Of a stretch of DNA of 64,000 nt, positions 37,295 to 46,045 are shown piece by piece. Position numbers and translations under genes: made by a program. The notes under the pieces are model-generated. The model ran no database searches. It saw nothing but the letters and a program-made list of their open reading frames with translations, and had not been told where the DNA came from. The stretch spans positions 6,076,477 to 6,140,476 of the forward strand of contig NZ_LR733817.1 of NCBI RefSeq assembly GCF_902506165.1, in the 5' to 3' direction. Position 1 is the first letter of the stretch. Every line of letters starts with the position of its first letter. Origin of the DNA: Bosea sp. 29B. GTDB taxonomy: Bacteria; Pseudomonadota; Alphaproteobacteria; Rhizobiales; Beijerinckiaceae.

Positions 37295-37327
37295 CGCACG
37301 CCCTGCCCGCACGCCGCCGCCATCAAA

Positions 37328-37342
37328 CTTGACGGCGTCAAG
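37328..37342. promoter_or_regulatory. Probable TetR operator between divergent genes
   Basis: CTTGACG-G-CGTCAAG is a 15-bp inverted repeat with perfect 7-bp arms. One arm sequence, CGTCAAGAT, recurs 40 bp away at 37376-37384 next to the start of the divergent membrane protein gene, as a possible second half-site. Repression of both transcripts is inferred. Confidence 0.6.
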
Positions 37343-37392
37343 ATAACGCAATAGGGCAGAGCCGCAACTGAACAGCGTCAAGATTGGAGCGC

Positions 37393-38658
37393 ATGATGCC
37401 TCTCAGCTTGGACGACGCCTTCACCCGGGCCGGCCAACTCGCCATGCTCGGCTGGGCCGCCTTGATCCTGCTGCCGCGCTGGCGCGGCATCTCGGCGGCA
37501 CTGGCCGGCTGGATCATCCCGGCCCTGCTTTCGCTCGGCTATGCCGTTTTGATCGCCGTTCACTGGCACGACGCCAAGGGCGGCTTCTCCTCGCTCGATT
37601 CGGTTGCGGCCCTGTTCGCCTCGAAGCCGCTGCTGCTCGCCGGCTGGGTGCATTATCTCGCCTTCGATCTTTTCCTCGGCAACTGGATCCTGCGCCGCTC
37701 GCAAGCGGAAGCAATGCCGCACTGGCTGATGTTGCCCGTGCTCCTGCTGACCTTCCTGTTCGGCCCGGTCGGCCTCCTGACCTATCTGCTGCTGGAAGCC
37801 TGCTTTCGCCTGGCGCGCGAGGATCGCATCGCCCGCCTGCAAGCCCGCCTTCCCACCTGGTTGCCTGATCTCGAGCTGGAGCCGCGTCTCACCGCGGCGG
37901 CCTTCGCCATGTTCGCTCTGGCGGTGCCAACCGTGTTCGCCTGGCTGATCGACATCAGGCAGTTCCAGGGCGTCGATACCTGGATCAAGCCGCTGAAATT
38001 CGAGATCTCGGTCGCCTTCTACCTGCTGACGCTGGCGCTGTTCCTGCCGCTCGCGAGCGACCGCTTCCGCGCCTCCTGGCTCGGGCGCTACATGGTCTGG
38101 CCGGTGATCGTGCCGATCTTGCTTGAAGTGCTCTACATCGCCTGGCGCGCCTCGCGTGTGGAGGCCTCGCACTACAACAGCGACAGCGCGCTCGGTGTCT
38201 GGCTCTACACGCTGATGGGCGTCGGTGCGGTGATGTTCACGATCGCGCCCGGCTTCCTCGCCTATGGGCTCGCCCGTCGCGACGCCGCTCCCATGCCGCA
38301 GGTCGTGCGCTGGGCGCTGGTCGCCGGCCTTGCCCTCACCTGCGTCTTCGGCCTGCTGAGCGGCGCCCTGCTCGGCTCCAGCGCCAGCGGGCACTATGTC
38401 GGCGTCGTGCCGGTCGATCACCGGACGCTCCCGATCTTCGGCTGGTCGCTCGCGATCGGGGATTTGCGCATCGCGCATTTCCTCGGCCTGCACGCTTTGC
38501 AGATCATGCCGGCGATCGGCGTGGCTCTCTGGCTGGCAATGCGACAGAGCAAGGCCGGGCTCGTCGCGCTCGGAACGGTCTCGGCCGCCTATGCCGCCAT
38601 CACCGCGATGGCGCTCGTCGCGGCGCTGCAGGCGCGCCCGCTGCTCGGGCTCGGCTGA
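37393..38658 (+). CDS. Multi-helix membrane protein with ABA4-like (DUF4281) N-terminal domain
   Basis: 421 residues from ATG 37393 (ATG 37396 also possible; GGAG precedes both). About ten or eleven hydrophobic helices are visible. Residues ~1-140, with LLAGWVHYLAFDLFLGNWILRRS and LTFLFGPVGLLTYLLLEA, match the ABA4-like DUF4281 family, known in plants for a role in neoxanthin formation. The remainder (FAWLIDIRQFQGVDTWIKPLKFEISVAFYLLTLAL and so on) is a second membrane domain of unknown function. It is divergent from the TetR gene and probably repressed by it. The biological role in bacteria is not known. Confidence 0.8.
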   Translation: MMPLSLDDAFTRAGQLAMLGWAALILLPRWRGISAALAGWIIPALLSLGYAVLIAVHWHDAKGGFSSLDSVAALFASKPLLLAGWVHYLAFDLFLGNWILRRSQAEAMPHWLMLPVLLLTFLFGPVGLLTYLLLEACFRLAREDRIARLQARLPTWLPDLELEPRLTAAAFAMFALAVPTVFAWLIDIRQFQGVDTWIKPLKFEISVAFYLLTLALFLPLASDRFRASWLGRYMVWPVIVPILLEVLYIAWRASRVEASHYNSDSALGVWLYTLMGVGAVMFTIAPGFLAYGLARRDAAPMPQVVRWALVAGLALTCVFGLLSGALLGSSASGHYVGVVPVDHRTLPIFGWSLAIGDLRIAHFLGLHALQIMPAIGVALWLAMRQSKAGLVALGTVSAAYAAITAMALVAALQARPLLGLG

Positions 38659-38664
38659 CAGGCA

Positions 38665-38913
38665 TCACGCATCATCGCCATCGGAACCGGGCACAAGATC
38701 ATCGGCGCCCGGCTCATAGCGCAGCAGGTCGCCCGGCTGGCAGTCGAGCACCGCACAGATCCGCGTCAGCGTATCGAAGCGCATGCCCCGGACCTTGCCG
38801 GATTTCAGCTGCGAGACCTGCTGCTCGGTCAGCCCGATGCGCTGGGCCAGTTCCTTCGAGCGCATCTTGCGGCGCGCCAGCATGACATCAAGTTCGACGA
38901 TGATCGGCATCAC
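38665..38913 (-). CDS. Small XRE-type helix-turn-helix regulator (YozG-like)
   Basis: 82 residues, essentially one HTH domain: LDVMLARRKMRSKELAQRIGLTEQQVSQLKSGKVRGMRFDTLTRICAVLDCQPGDLL (about residues 8-65), then an acidic tail. LTEQQVSQLKSG is the recognition helix region. Short regulators of this type usually accompany a DUF2975 membrane protein. Here the DUF2975 gene ends 7 bases upstream on the same strand, so they form a two-gene operon. It converges on the ABA4-like gene with 6 bases between. Confidence 0.9.
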   Translation of the reverse strand: MMPIIVELDVMLARRKMRSKELAQRIGLTEQQVSQLKSGKVRGMRFDTLTRICAVLDCQPGDLLRYEPGADDLVPGSDGDDA

Positions 38914-38920
38914 CCGACAC

Positions 38921-39487
38921 CTACACGAAACTCTGATTCTCGTCCGCCAGCCGGACCGCCTCCTTCAGCACCAGCCCGAAGGCGACCAGCGCCGCCCCTG
39001 CCGCCAGCACGCCGAACGTCCCCGGATCGAGCGTGATCGCCAGTTGCTTCTGGCCTGAGGGATTGTCGAAGGTCAGCGCCACGCTTTGCGCCGCGCGCGT
39101 CAGCGGCGTCGCGACGCCCATCGCCGTCAGCAGCCAGCCGATCCGCGTGAGGCGTTGCGCATTCTCCTCCTCCAGCACCTGGCCGCGGCCGAAACGGCCG
39201 AACAGGCTTGAGAGCCGCAACATCGCGGCAACGAAGAGGCCCGCAGGTACGAGGCCGATCGTAAGGGCGGCCCAGTAGCCGCGCTCCGAGAGCGAGCCGA
39301 TCGGGGCACTGACGCCGATCGTGCTGCGGGCATAGGCGGCGAGTTGCTCGGGATCGCGCCAGAGCCAGATTGCGCCGACGGCCATCAGCGCCGCCGCCGC
39401 AAAGCAGAGGACGCGAGCGACCGTGCTCACGCGGCGCAGCCTCGCCATGGCGGATCGGCCTTGGGCGGAATTCGATATGGCTGCCAT
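38921..39487 (-). CDS. DUF2975 membrane protein
   Basis: 188 residues from ATG 39487, which has GGAG upstream; ATG 39448 is an in-frame alternative without such a site. Four membrane helices at about residues 23-45, 72-95, 120-140 and 155-178 and the conserved FGRGQVLEEENAQRLTRIGWLL segment between helices two and three identify DUF2975. The family is unknown in function but is regularly coupled to a small XRE regulator, as here. An AT-rich stretch of about 80 bases separates it from the divergent lipoprotein gene and likely holds both promoters. Confidence 0.85.
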   Translation of the reverse strand: MAAISNSAQGRSAMARLRRVSTVARVLCFAAAALMAVGAIWLWRDPEQLAAYARSTIGVSAPIGSLSERGYWAALTIGLVPAGLFVAAMLRLSSLFGRFGRGQVLEEENAQRLTRIGWLLTAMGVATPLTRAAQSVALTFDNPSGQKQLAITLDPGTFGVLAAGAALVAFGLVLKEAVRLADENQSFV

Positions 39488-39566
39488 TTCATTTCACTCC
39501 GCAATTGACAAAATTAAACTAAGAGATGAATTTCTGAATGTCAAAGCCATTTCATCGAGAGCCGCC

Positions 39567-40199
39567 ATGCGCACTGCCCTGCCTGCCAATCTCCTTCTTT
39601 TCGGCCTGCTCGCGGGCTGCGGCCACGTCCCGCTGACCTCGCTGCCGAAGCTCTCGAAGATCGACATGAAGACCACAGATCTCGCGCAGCTGCGCGCCGG
39701 CATCAGCCTGCCGGCTGATATCCGCACGCTGCCCGGCGGCGTCACCATGACGCTCGTCGCCTTGCCCAAGGATGGCGGGCGCCATGAGCGCAAGGTCGTG
39801 CTGGAGGAGGTGCGTGATGCCGCCGAACTGGCCAAGCTGCCGGCGGTGGCTTCGCCGGGACGCCGCTTCACCCTGTTCAGGCTGAGCCGGGCCGACGCCG
39901 CGCGCCTTGGCGCCTTCCGCGAGGAGATGTTCGCCGGTCCGCAGAACAGCGGCAATCGCGGCAGCCTGGCGCTGGGAGCTGACAAGGCCTGCCGCCTCGG
40001 CGAGCTCTCGGGCAAGCCGATCGCGATGAGCGGCTATCTCAGGACGTCGGAGACGCAGGACTATGTCCTGCTGATGCGCGACTTCGATCTGAAGGAAGCC
40101 GTCCGCGAGATCGATCCCAAGGTCGATTTGGCCACCGCGATCCCACCTTGTGACGCTGTGCCGGAGGCGAAGCTCAGCGGCTCTCCCGCCGCGCCATGA
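39567..40199 (+). CDS. Putative lipoprotein of unknown function
   Basis: 210 residues from ATG 39567; the frame extends upstream but only this start puts a lipoprotein signal at the N-terminus: LLLFGLLAGC, cleaved before Cys18. The mature protein is hydrophilic, mixed alpha/beta, with no recognised domain. Residues ~50-110 (SLPADIRTLPGGVTMTLVAL) look like a beta-rich module. It would be anchored to the inner or outer membrane after lipidation. Its last 26 bases overlap the end of the convergent MoxR gene. I do not recognise a family. Confidence 0.72.
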   Translation: MRTALPANLLLFGLLAGCGHVPLTSLPKLSKIDMKTTDLAQLRAGISLPADIRTLPGGVTMTLVALPKDGGRHERKVVLEEVRDAAELAKLPAVASPGRRFTLFRLSRADAARLGAFREEMFAGPQNSGNRGSLALGADKACRLGELSGKPIAMSGYLRTSETQDYVLLMRDFDLKEAVREIDPKVDLATAIPPCDAVPEAKLSGSPAAP

Positions 40200-41019
40200 A
40201 GGCGAGCTTCTCGAACAGCGAGACGTCCTGTTCGTTCTTGAGCAGCGCGCCGTGCAGTGGCGGGATCAGCTTGCGCGGATCGCGCTCGCGCAGCACCTCG
40301 GGGCCGATATCGTCGGCGACGAGCAGCTTCAGCCAGTCGAGCAGTTCGGAGGTCGAGGGTTTCTTCTTGATGCCGGGCACCTCGCGCACCTCGAAGAACA
40401 GGCGCAGCGCCTCCTCCATCAATCGCTTCTTGATGCCGGGGAAATGCACCTCGACGATTCTCTGCATCGTCTCGGCATCCGGGAAGCGGATGTAATGGAA
40501 GAAGCAGCGGCGCAGGAAGGCGTCCGGCAATTCCTTCTCGTTGTTCGAGGTGATGATCATCACCGGCCGCTGCGCCGCCCTGATCGTCTCGCCGGTCTCG
40601 TAGACATGGAACTCCATGCGGTCGAGCTCGAGCAGGAGGTCGTTCGGGAACTCGATATCGGCCTTGTCGATCTCGTCGATCAGCAGCACCGGGCGGGCCG
40701 GCGAGACGAAGGCCTCCCAGAGCTTGCCGCGCTTGATGTAGTTGGCGATGTCGGAGACGCGGGCGTCGCCAAGCTGGCTGTCGCGCAGGCGGCTGACCGC
40801 ATCGTATTCGTAGAGTCCCTGCTGCGCCTTGGTGGTCGACTTGACGTGCCAGGTCAGCAGCGGCGCGCCGAGCGCAGCGGCGATCTCCTCGGCCAGCACG
40901 GTCTTGCCGGTGCCGGGCTCGCCCTTGACCAGCAGCGGCCGCTCCAGACGGATCGCGGCATTGACCGCGACGGTCAGATCCTCGGTGGCGACGTAGGAAG
41001 CGGTGCCGGTAAAGCGCAT
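40174..41019 (-). CDS. MoxR family AAA+ ATPase
   Basis: 281 residues from ATG 41019 (an upstream ATG at 41052 is possible). Walker A GEPGTGKTVLAEEIA near residue 33, Walker B PVLLIDEIDKAD near 103, sensor-1 VMIITSNNEKELPDAFLRRC near 145 with an arginine finger region. MoxR ATPases act as chaperones for maturation of enzyme complexes, usually next to a vWA (CoxE-type) protein. No such partner adjoins it here: the neighbours are an antiporter gene on the other strand and a convergent lipoprotein gene that it overlaps by 26 bases. Its client could be the molybdenum hydroxylase further downstream, but that is speculative. Confidence 0.92.
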   Translation of the reverse strand: MRFTGTASYVATEDLTVAVNAAIRLERPLLVKGEPGTGKTVLAEEIAAALGAPLLTWHVKSTTKAQQGLYEYDAVSRLRDSQLGDARVSDIANYIKRGKLWEAFVSPARPVLLIDEIDKADIEFPNDLLLELDRMEFHVYETGETIRAAQRPVMIITSNNEKELPDAFLRRCFFHYIRFPDAETMQRIVEVHFPGIKKRLMEEALRLFFEVREVPGIKKKPSTSELLDWLKLLVADDIGPEVLRERDPRKLIPPLHGALLKNEQDVSLFEKLAFMARRESR

Positions 41020-41200
41020 GCGAGGCCCTTCATTTGGCTGCTCCGCGGCCATGCTGCCGCCGCAGATGGCAATGTGCTTAGAGGTCAGCCGGCGGCGGGG
41101 CAAGTTTTCGTCAGCCCGGCGCGTGATTTGGTTTGTGTTGCAAGGCTTTACCAAGCAAAGCTTCGAGATCAGCAGCTTCGCTTGATTCTTCGAGGGTGAC

Positions 41201-42988
41201 GTGGCCGGGACGATCGATCCTTCCGCCTATCGTGACGCCGTGGTCGTGCTCGCCACGGCCGGCGTGATCGTGCCCTTCGCCAAGCGTTTCCGGGTCAATT
41301 CCGTCGTCGCCTTCATGGCCTGCGGCGCCGTGCTCGGCCCCTATGGCCTCGGCGGGCTCGCCGCCAAGATTCCCTTCCTTGGCGCCATCACCGTCTCGAA
41401 TGCGGATGCGCTTGCCGGTCCTGCCGAACTTGGTGTCGCCTTCCTGCTCTTCGTCATCGGGCTCGAGCTCTCCTATGAGCGCCTGATGACGATGCGTCGG
41501 CTGGTCTTCGGACTCGGCCTCGGGCAGGTCGCGTTCTCGGCCACTGCGATCAGCGCCATCGCCTATGCCTTCGGTCAGCCAGCGGCTGCGGCCCTGCTGA
41601 TCGGCACGGCGCTCGCCTTGTCCTCGACCGCGATGGTGGTCGAGCTGCTCTCGGCCCATCGCCGCATCACCTCCTCGGCCGGACGCGCCAGCTTCGCCAT
41701 CCTGCTCTGCCAGGACCTTGCAGTGATTCCCCTGCTCTTCCTGGTCAGCGTGCTCGGTGCGCAGAATGGCGGCTCGCTGATCGCCGGCCTGACCCAGGCG
41801 CTGCTGCAGGCGGTCGCCGCGGTCGCTGCCATCATCGTCATCGGCCGCCTCGCCATGCGCCCGCTCTTTCGTCTGGTCGCATCGACGGATTCCTCAGAGA
41901 GCTTCATGGCGGCAACCCTGCTGGTTGCGCTCGGCACAGGACTGATCGCCGCAGGAGCCGGCCTCTCCATGGGGCTCGGGGCCTTCATCGCCGGGCTGCT
42001 GCTGGCAGAAACCGAGTATCGCCGCGCCATCGAGGTGACGATCGAGCCGTTCAAGTCGCTGCTGATCGGCGTCTTCTTCCTCACCGTTGGCATGAGCGTG
42101 AACCCCGCAGCCCTGGCGGCCCAGCCTGCCGCGATCCTGAGCATCGCCGCCGGGCTCTTCCTCGCCAAGGTTGCGATCACCTTCCTGTTCGCCCGCTATT
42201 TCAAACTGTCGGTACCGACCGCGCTCGAAACCGCGATCATGGTCGGACCCGGCGGCGAGTTCGCCTTCGTGCTGCTGACCGCCTCCGTCGCGGCCAAGCT
42301 GATTGACCAGAACGCGGCCTCGCTCGTGCTCGCCGGCGTCTCGCTGACCATGATCTTCCTGCCGCTGGCCGCCCGCATGGCGCGAAAGCTCTCGGCGCGC
42401 CTGGCGCCGGCTGTGAAGCTTCCGGACGAAGCGAATATCTTGCCACCGGACGACCATGCTCCCCGCGCCATCGTCGTCGGCCTCGGCCGCGTCGGGCGCC
42501 TGGTCGGCGAGATGCTCTCGCAGCACAAGGTGCCCTATATCGCCATCGACGCCGATCCCACGCTGATTGCAACGCAGCGCCGCGCCGGCCGCCCCGCCTT
42601 CTACGGCAACGCCACACAGCCGGACTTCCTGCGGCTCTGTGGTCTCGAGGAGGCGACCGCGCTGATTGTCACCATCGACAATCCTCGCGCCGTCGATGAG
42701 ATCGTCGCGGCAGCGCGCGGCGTGCGGCAGGACCTCATCATCGTCGCCCGCGCCCGCGACGCCAAGCATGCGCGGCATCTCTACGAGCTCGGCGTCAACG
42801 ACGCGGTGCCGGAGACGATCGAGGCCAGCCTGCAATTGTCGGAAGCGGCGCTGGTCGGCCTCGGCGTGCCGATGGGCCTCGTCATCGCCTCGGTGCACCA
42901 GCGCCGCGACGATTTCCGCAGCGAGCTCAAGCCGGCGAGCGCTCCGCAGCCAGCGTTGCCGCGCCATGCCCGCTCGCGCAGGCTGTGA
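41201..42988 (+). CDS. Kef-type monovalent cation:proton antiporter with TrkA-N domain
   Basis: 595 residues from GTG 41201. The first ~395 residues hold about twelve transmembrane helices of the CPA2 family: ELGVAFLLFVIGLELSYERLM near residue 70, LALSSTAMVVELLSAH near 136, LGAFIAGLLLAETEYRRAIE near 262 and MVGPGGEFAFVLL near 347. A C-terminal Rossmann TrkA-N domain follows from IVVGLGRVGRLVGEML near residue 425, which binds NAD(H) and regulates transport. It probably exchanges potassium (or sodium) for protons. There is no KefF/KefG partner nearby. A palindromic repeat follows the stop. Confidence 0.93.
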   Translation: MAGTIDPSAYRDAVVVLATAGVIVPFAKRFRVNSVVAFMACGAVLGPYGLGGLAAKIPFLGAITVSNADALAGPAELGVAFLLFVIGLELSYERLMTMRRLVFGLGLGQVAFSATAISAIAYAFGQPAAAALLIGTALALSSTAMVVELLSAHRRITSSAGRASFAILLCQDLAVIPLLFLVSVLGAQNGGSLIAGLTQALLQAVAAVAAIIVIGRLAMRPLFRLVASTDSSESFMAATLLVALGTGLIAAGAGLSMGLGAFIAGLLLAETEYRRAIEVTIEPFKSLLIGVFFLTVGMSVNPAALAAQPAAILSIAAGLFLAKVAITFLFARYFKLSVPTALETAIMVGPGGEFAFVLLTASVAAKLIDQNAASLVLAGVSLTMIFLPLAARMARKLSARLAPAVKLPDEANILPPDDHAPRAIVVGLGRVGRLVGEMLSQHKVPYIAIDADPTLIATQRRAGRPAFYGNATQPDFLRLCGLEEATALIVTIDNPRAVDEIVAAARGVRQDLIIVARARDAKHARHLYELGVNDAVPETIEASLQLSEAALVGLGVPMGLVIASVHQRRDDFRSELKPASAPQPALPRHARSRRL

Positions 42989-43005
42989 CGCTTTCTCGCT
43001 GTATT

Positions 43006-43118
43006 TCCGGGCTCAGGCCGCAGGCCTGAGCCCGGAACCCAGAAGCGGTGAGCCTGATCGCGAAAGCTCGGCAGCGACAGCGCTTCATCGGAAACAGGCA
43101 TCGGTTCTGGGTTCCGGG
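43006..43118. repeat. Composite palindromic intergenic repeat, type B
   Basis: First unit: TCCGGGCTCAGGCC, loop GCA, GGCCTGAGCCCGGA (43006-43036), a perfect 14-bp stem. A second, longer-range pair CCCGGAACCCAGAA (43031-43044) and TTCTGGGTTCCGGG (43105-43118) is also perfect over 14 bp. It lies between the convergent antiporter and glycosyltransferase genes; the trailing CCCCGGAATGACGGCG resembles the edge of the element at 59243-59348, so both may belong to one dispersed family. Confidence 0.75.
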
Positions 43119-43156
43119 CTCGCTGCTGCGCAGCGCCCCGGAATGACGGCGTGATC

Positions 43157-44257
43157 CTAGGCGAACTCCTTCCGCTCCGTCGGCTCCAGCCGCACGGACA
43201 GCGCAGTGGTCGAGGCCGGCGCCGGCTCGATACGCACCATCTTGCCCGCAGCGGTCGCCTGCATCGCCCGGCGCATGTGGCCATAGAACTGCTCGGCGCT
43301 GCTGTGCCAGCTATGGCGCTGGGCGAGTTGAAGCCCGGCCTCGCGCGGCAGACGCAGCGCCGCCAGCGCGGCACTGCGCAGATCCTCGTGCAGCACCGCC
43401 GCCTCGCTGCCGGCAAAGACGTCGCTCGGCCCCTGCACCGGGAAGGCTGCGACCGGCAGCCCGCTCGCCGCGGCCTCCAGCAGCACGATGCCGAACGTGT
43501 CGGTCAGGCTTGGAAAGACGAAGACGTCGGAGGAAGCATAGATCGCAGCAAGGTCCTCGCCCTCTCGCGCCCCGAGGAAATGCGCCTCCGGAAAGGCGCG
43601 CTTGAGGTCGGCACGGGCGGGCCCGTCGCCGACCACGACCTTGCTGCCAGGCAGGCGCAGCGACAGGAAGGCTTCGAGGTTCTTCTCGACAGCGACCCGG
43701 CCGACGCTGAGGAAGATCGGCCGGGGCAGGTCGAGCACGCTCTCAGGGCGCGGATGGAACAGCGAGAGATCGACGCCCCGGCCCCAGCGCAGGATGCGCT
43801 CGAAGCCGTGGGCCCGCAGCTCCGCCTCGACGGTGGCGGTCGAGACCATCACGCCAGCCGCCGGCCCGTGAAAACGACGCAGGAAGCGGTAGCTCCAGCT
43901 TTCGGGGATCGGCCAGCGCGCCGCGACATATTGCGGGAAACGGGTGTGGTAGCTCGTCGTGAAGGTGCGCTTCTGGGCCAGGCAGACAGCGCGCGTCAGC
44001 CAGCCGATCGGCCCCTCGGTCGCGATATGGATGTGATCGGGACCGAACTCGGCGATGCGCCGAGCGACATGCCGGCGCGTCGCCAGTGCGATGCGGATAT
44101 CGGGATAGGACGGCAGCCCGACCTGCCAGAAGCCCTCCGGCGTCAGCATATGCGGGGTGACGCCGAACTCCGGCGCCGCCTCGACCATCCGCTCCAGCGA
44201 GCGCACGACACCGTTGATCTGCGGCCGCCAGGCGTCCGTCGCGATCAGGACGCGCAT
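43157..44257 (-). CDS. Glycosyltransferase family 4 (GT-B) protein
   Basis: 366 residues from ATG 44257. N-terminal MRVLIATDAWRPQINGVVRSL and HIATEGPIGWLTRAVCL belong to the acceptor domain; the donor domain has FLSVGRVAVEKNLEAFLSL near residue 190 and the family E-x7-E type motif in FPSLTDTFGIVLLEAAASGLPV near 250. It transfers a sugar from a nucleotide-sugar donor, perhaps mannose, to a lipid or surface glycan. Its start overlaps the stop of the phosphoesterase gene by one base (TGATG), a pairing common in Rhizobiales, so both probably act on an envelope glycolipid. Confidence 0.9.
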   Translation of the reverse strand: MRVLIATDAWRPQINGVVRSLERMVEAAPEFGVTPHMLTPEGFWQVGLPSYPDIRIALATRRHVARRIAEFGPDHIHIATEGPIGWLTRAVCLAQKRTFTTSYHTRFPQYVAARWPIPESWSYRFLRRFHGPAAGVMVSTATVEAELRAHGFERILRWGRGVDLSLFHPRPESVLDLPRPIFLSVGRVAVEKNLEAFLSLRLPGSKVVVGDGPARADLKRAFPEAHFLGAREGEDLAAIYASSDVFVFPSLTDTFGIVLLEAAASGLPVAAFPVQGPSDVFAGSEAAVLHEDLRSAALAALRLPREAGLQLAQRHSWHSSAEQFYGHMRRAMQATAAGKMVRIEPAPASTTALSVRLEPTERKEFA

Positions 44258-45084
44258 CACGCGGCCTCGACGAGGCTCGGTACTGGCGCCGGGCGCGCTG
44301 TTGTGGGCAGTGCCGGCTTCTCGCCCTTCTGTCGATGCTGCGGCCAGCGCACGATCTCGAAGCGGCCATCGTCGTGCTCGACCACAGCCGTGCAGCTTTC
44401 GACCCAGTCGCCGGTGTTGATGTAGGTCAGCCCGCCGATCTCGCGCTGGGCGGCATGGTGGATGTGGCCACAGATGACGCCGTCGGCCTTGTGCCGGCGC
44501 GCCTCGTCGGCGAGGCACTGCTCGAACTCGCCGATATAGTTCACGGCGTTCTTGACTTTGTGCTTGGCCCAGGCCGAGAGCGACCAGTGCGGCAGGCGAA
44601 GGACGCGGCGAACCCGGTTGATGCCGTGGTTGAGCACGAGCGCGATCGTGTAGGCCCAGTCGCCGAGCAAAGCGAGCCATTTGGCATTGCGCACCACGAG
44701 GTCGAACAGGTCGCCGTGGATGACCAGCATGCGCTTGCCATCGGCCGTCTCATGGACGATGTCGTCGACCAGCGTGATGCCGCCGAACTGCAGGCCGGCA
44801 TAATCGCGCAGGAAATCGTCGTGATTGCCGGTGACGTAGATCAGCTTCGAGCCCTTGCGCACCTTGCGCAGCAGCTTCTGCACCACGTCGTTATGGGACT
44901 GCGGGAAGTACCAGCCGCTCTTCAGCCGCCAGCCATCGATGATGTCGCCGACCAGGTAGATCGTCGGCGCGTCGTAGTCGCGCAGGAACTCCAGCACGAG
45001 ATCCGCCTGGGCTCCGCGCGTGCCCAGATGCAAGTCCGAGATGAAGATGCTGCGAACCTGCTTGGCGTCGCTGTCGTCACTCAT
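44257..45084 (-). CDS. LpxH-like UDP-2,3-diacylglucosamine diphosphatase/metallophosphoesterase
   Basis: 275 residues from ATG 45084. All calcineurin-like phosphoesterase motifs are present: FISDLHLG near residue 14, LVGDIIDGW near 44, TGNHDDFL near 84, MLVIHGD near 117 and VICGHIHHA near 202; together these bind two metal ions. LpxH removes UMP in lipid A synthesis. Many alphaproteobacteria use LpxI for that step, so this LpxH-like protein may act on another nucleotide or lipid substrate together with the coupled glycosyltransferase. It is divergent from the SDR gene. Confidence 0.85.
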   Translation of the reverse strand: MSDDSDAKQVRSIFISDLHLGTRGAQADLVLEFLRDYDAPTIYLVGDIIDGWRLKSGWYFPQSHNDVVQKLLRKVRKGSKLIYVTGNHDDFLRDYAGLQFGGITLVDDIVHETADGKRMLVIHGDLFDLVVRNAKWLALLGDWAYTIALVLNHGINRVRRVLRLPHWSLSAWAKHKVKNAVNYIGEFEQCLADEARRHKADGVICGHIHHAAQREIGGLTYINTGDWVESCTAVVEHDDGRFEIVRWPQHRQKGEKPALPTTARPAPVPSLVEAA

Positions 45085-45209
45085 GGCCGCCGGCCCATGC
45101 TGTTGCCTTGCCTGCGGCGTGTGTCTGATTTGCACTACGCTTTGATGACGCGGCGCTAAAACCGTGCTTTGCCTGCCCGCACAGGAACGGATCTTTCCGG
45201 GAGACGACA

Positions 45210-45989
45210 ATGGATCTGGGTATCGCCGGCCGCACGGCCATCGTTTGCGCCTCGAGCAAGGGGCTGGGCCGTGGCTGCGCGCAGGCGCTCGCCGAAGCGG
45301 GCTGCACTGTCGTCATCAACGGCCGCGACGCCAAGACGCTGGAGGAGACCGCAGCTGCGATTCGCGCCAGCACCGGTGCGACCGTGATCGCCGTCGTCGC
45401 CGACGTCTCGACCAAGGCGGGCCAGGACGCGCTGCTCGCTGCCGCGCCGAACCCCGACATCCTCGTCAACAACAATGGTGGCCCACCGCCAAAGCCTTTC
45501 CGCGAGGTGACGCGCGAGGGGCTGCTCGAAGGTGTGGCGCAGAACATGGCGACGCCGCTGGAACTGGTGCAGCGCGTTGTCGACGGCATGATCGAGCGGC
45601 GCTTCGGCCGCATCGTCAACATCACCTCGGCGAGCGTGCTGACCCCGCTGACCGGCCTCGATGTCTCCTCCGCTGCCCGCGCCGGTCTGACCGCCTTCCT
45701 CGCCGGGGTGGCGCGCGAGATCGCCCATGCCAACGTCACCATCAACAACATCCTGCCCGGCGTGTTCGATACCGACCGGATCAAGACCGCGACGAACAAG
45801 GTCGCCGAGATGCAGGGCATCAGCATCGAGGAAGCGACGAAGCGCCGGCTCGCCGCTGTCCCGGCCGGCCGCCTGGGCACGCCCGACGAATTCGGCAAGC
45901 TCTGCGCCTTCATCGCCAGCACCCATGCCGGCTACATCACCGGCCAGAACTTCCTGATCGACGGCGGCTCGTTCCGGACGAACTTCTGA
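45210..45989 (+). CDS. SDR family protein with atypical active site (BKR-like)
   Basis: 259 residues. The Rossmann fold is complete, but the cofactor motif is CASSKGLG instead of TGxxxGIG, NNNGG replaces NNAG, and the usual Tyr-x-x-x-Lys is SSAAR in LDVSSAARAGL near residue 155, so both the catalytic tyrosine and lysine are changed. C-terminal LIDGGSFRTNF is normal for SDRs. A recognised BKR-like SDR subgroup with imperfect motifs exists and this appears to belong to it. Its reaction, or whether it is a true reductase, is unknown. A GNAT gene follows 56 bases later. Confidence 0.85.
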   Translation: MDLGIAGRTAIVCASSKGLGRGCAQALAEAGCTVVINGRDAKTLEETAAAIRASTGATVIAVVADVSTKAGQDALLAAAPNPDILVNNNGGPPPKPFREVTREGLLEGVAQNMATPLELVQRVVDGMIERRFGRIVNITSASVLTPLTGLDVSSAARAGLTAFLAGVAREIAHANVTINNILPGVFDTDRIKTATNKVAEMQGISIEEATKRRLAAVPAGRLGTPDEFGKLCAFIASTHAGYITGQNFLIDGGSFRTNF

Positions 45990-46045
45990 CACCGAGCCTG
46001 CCGGGGCGCGCCCCGGCTTTCACCTCCCGTACCAAATTGAGACCG

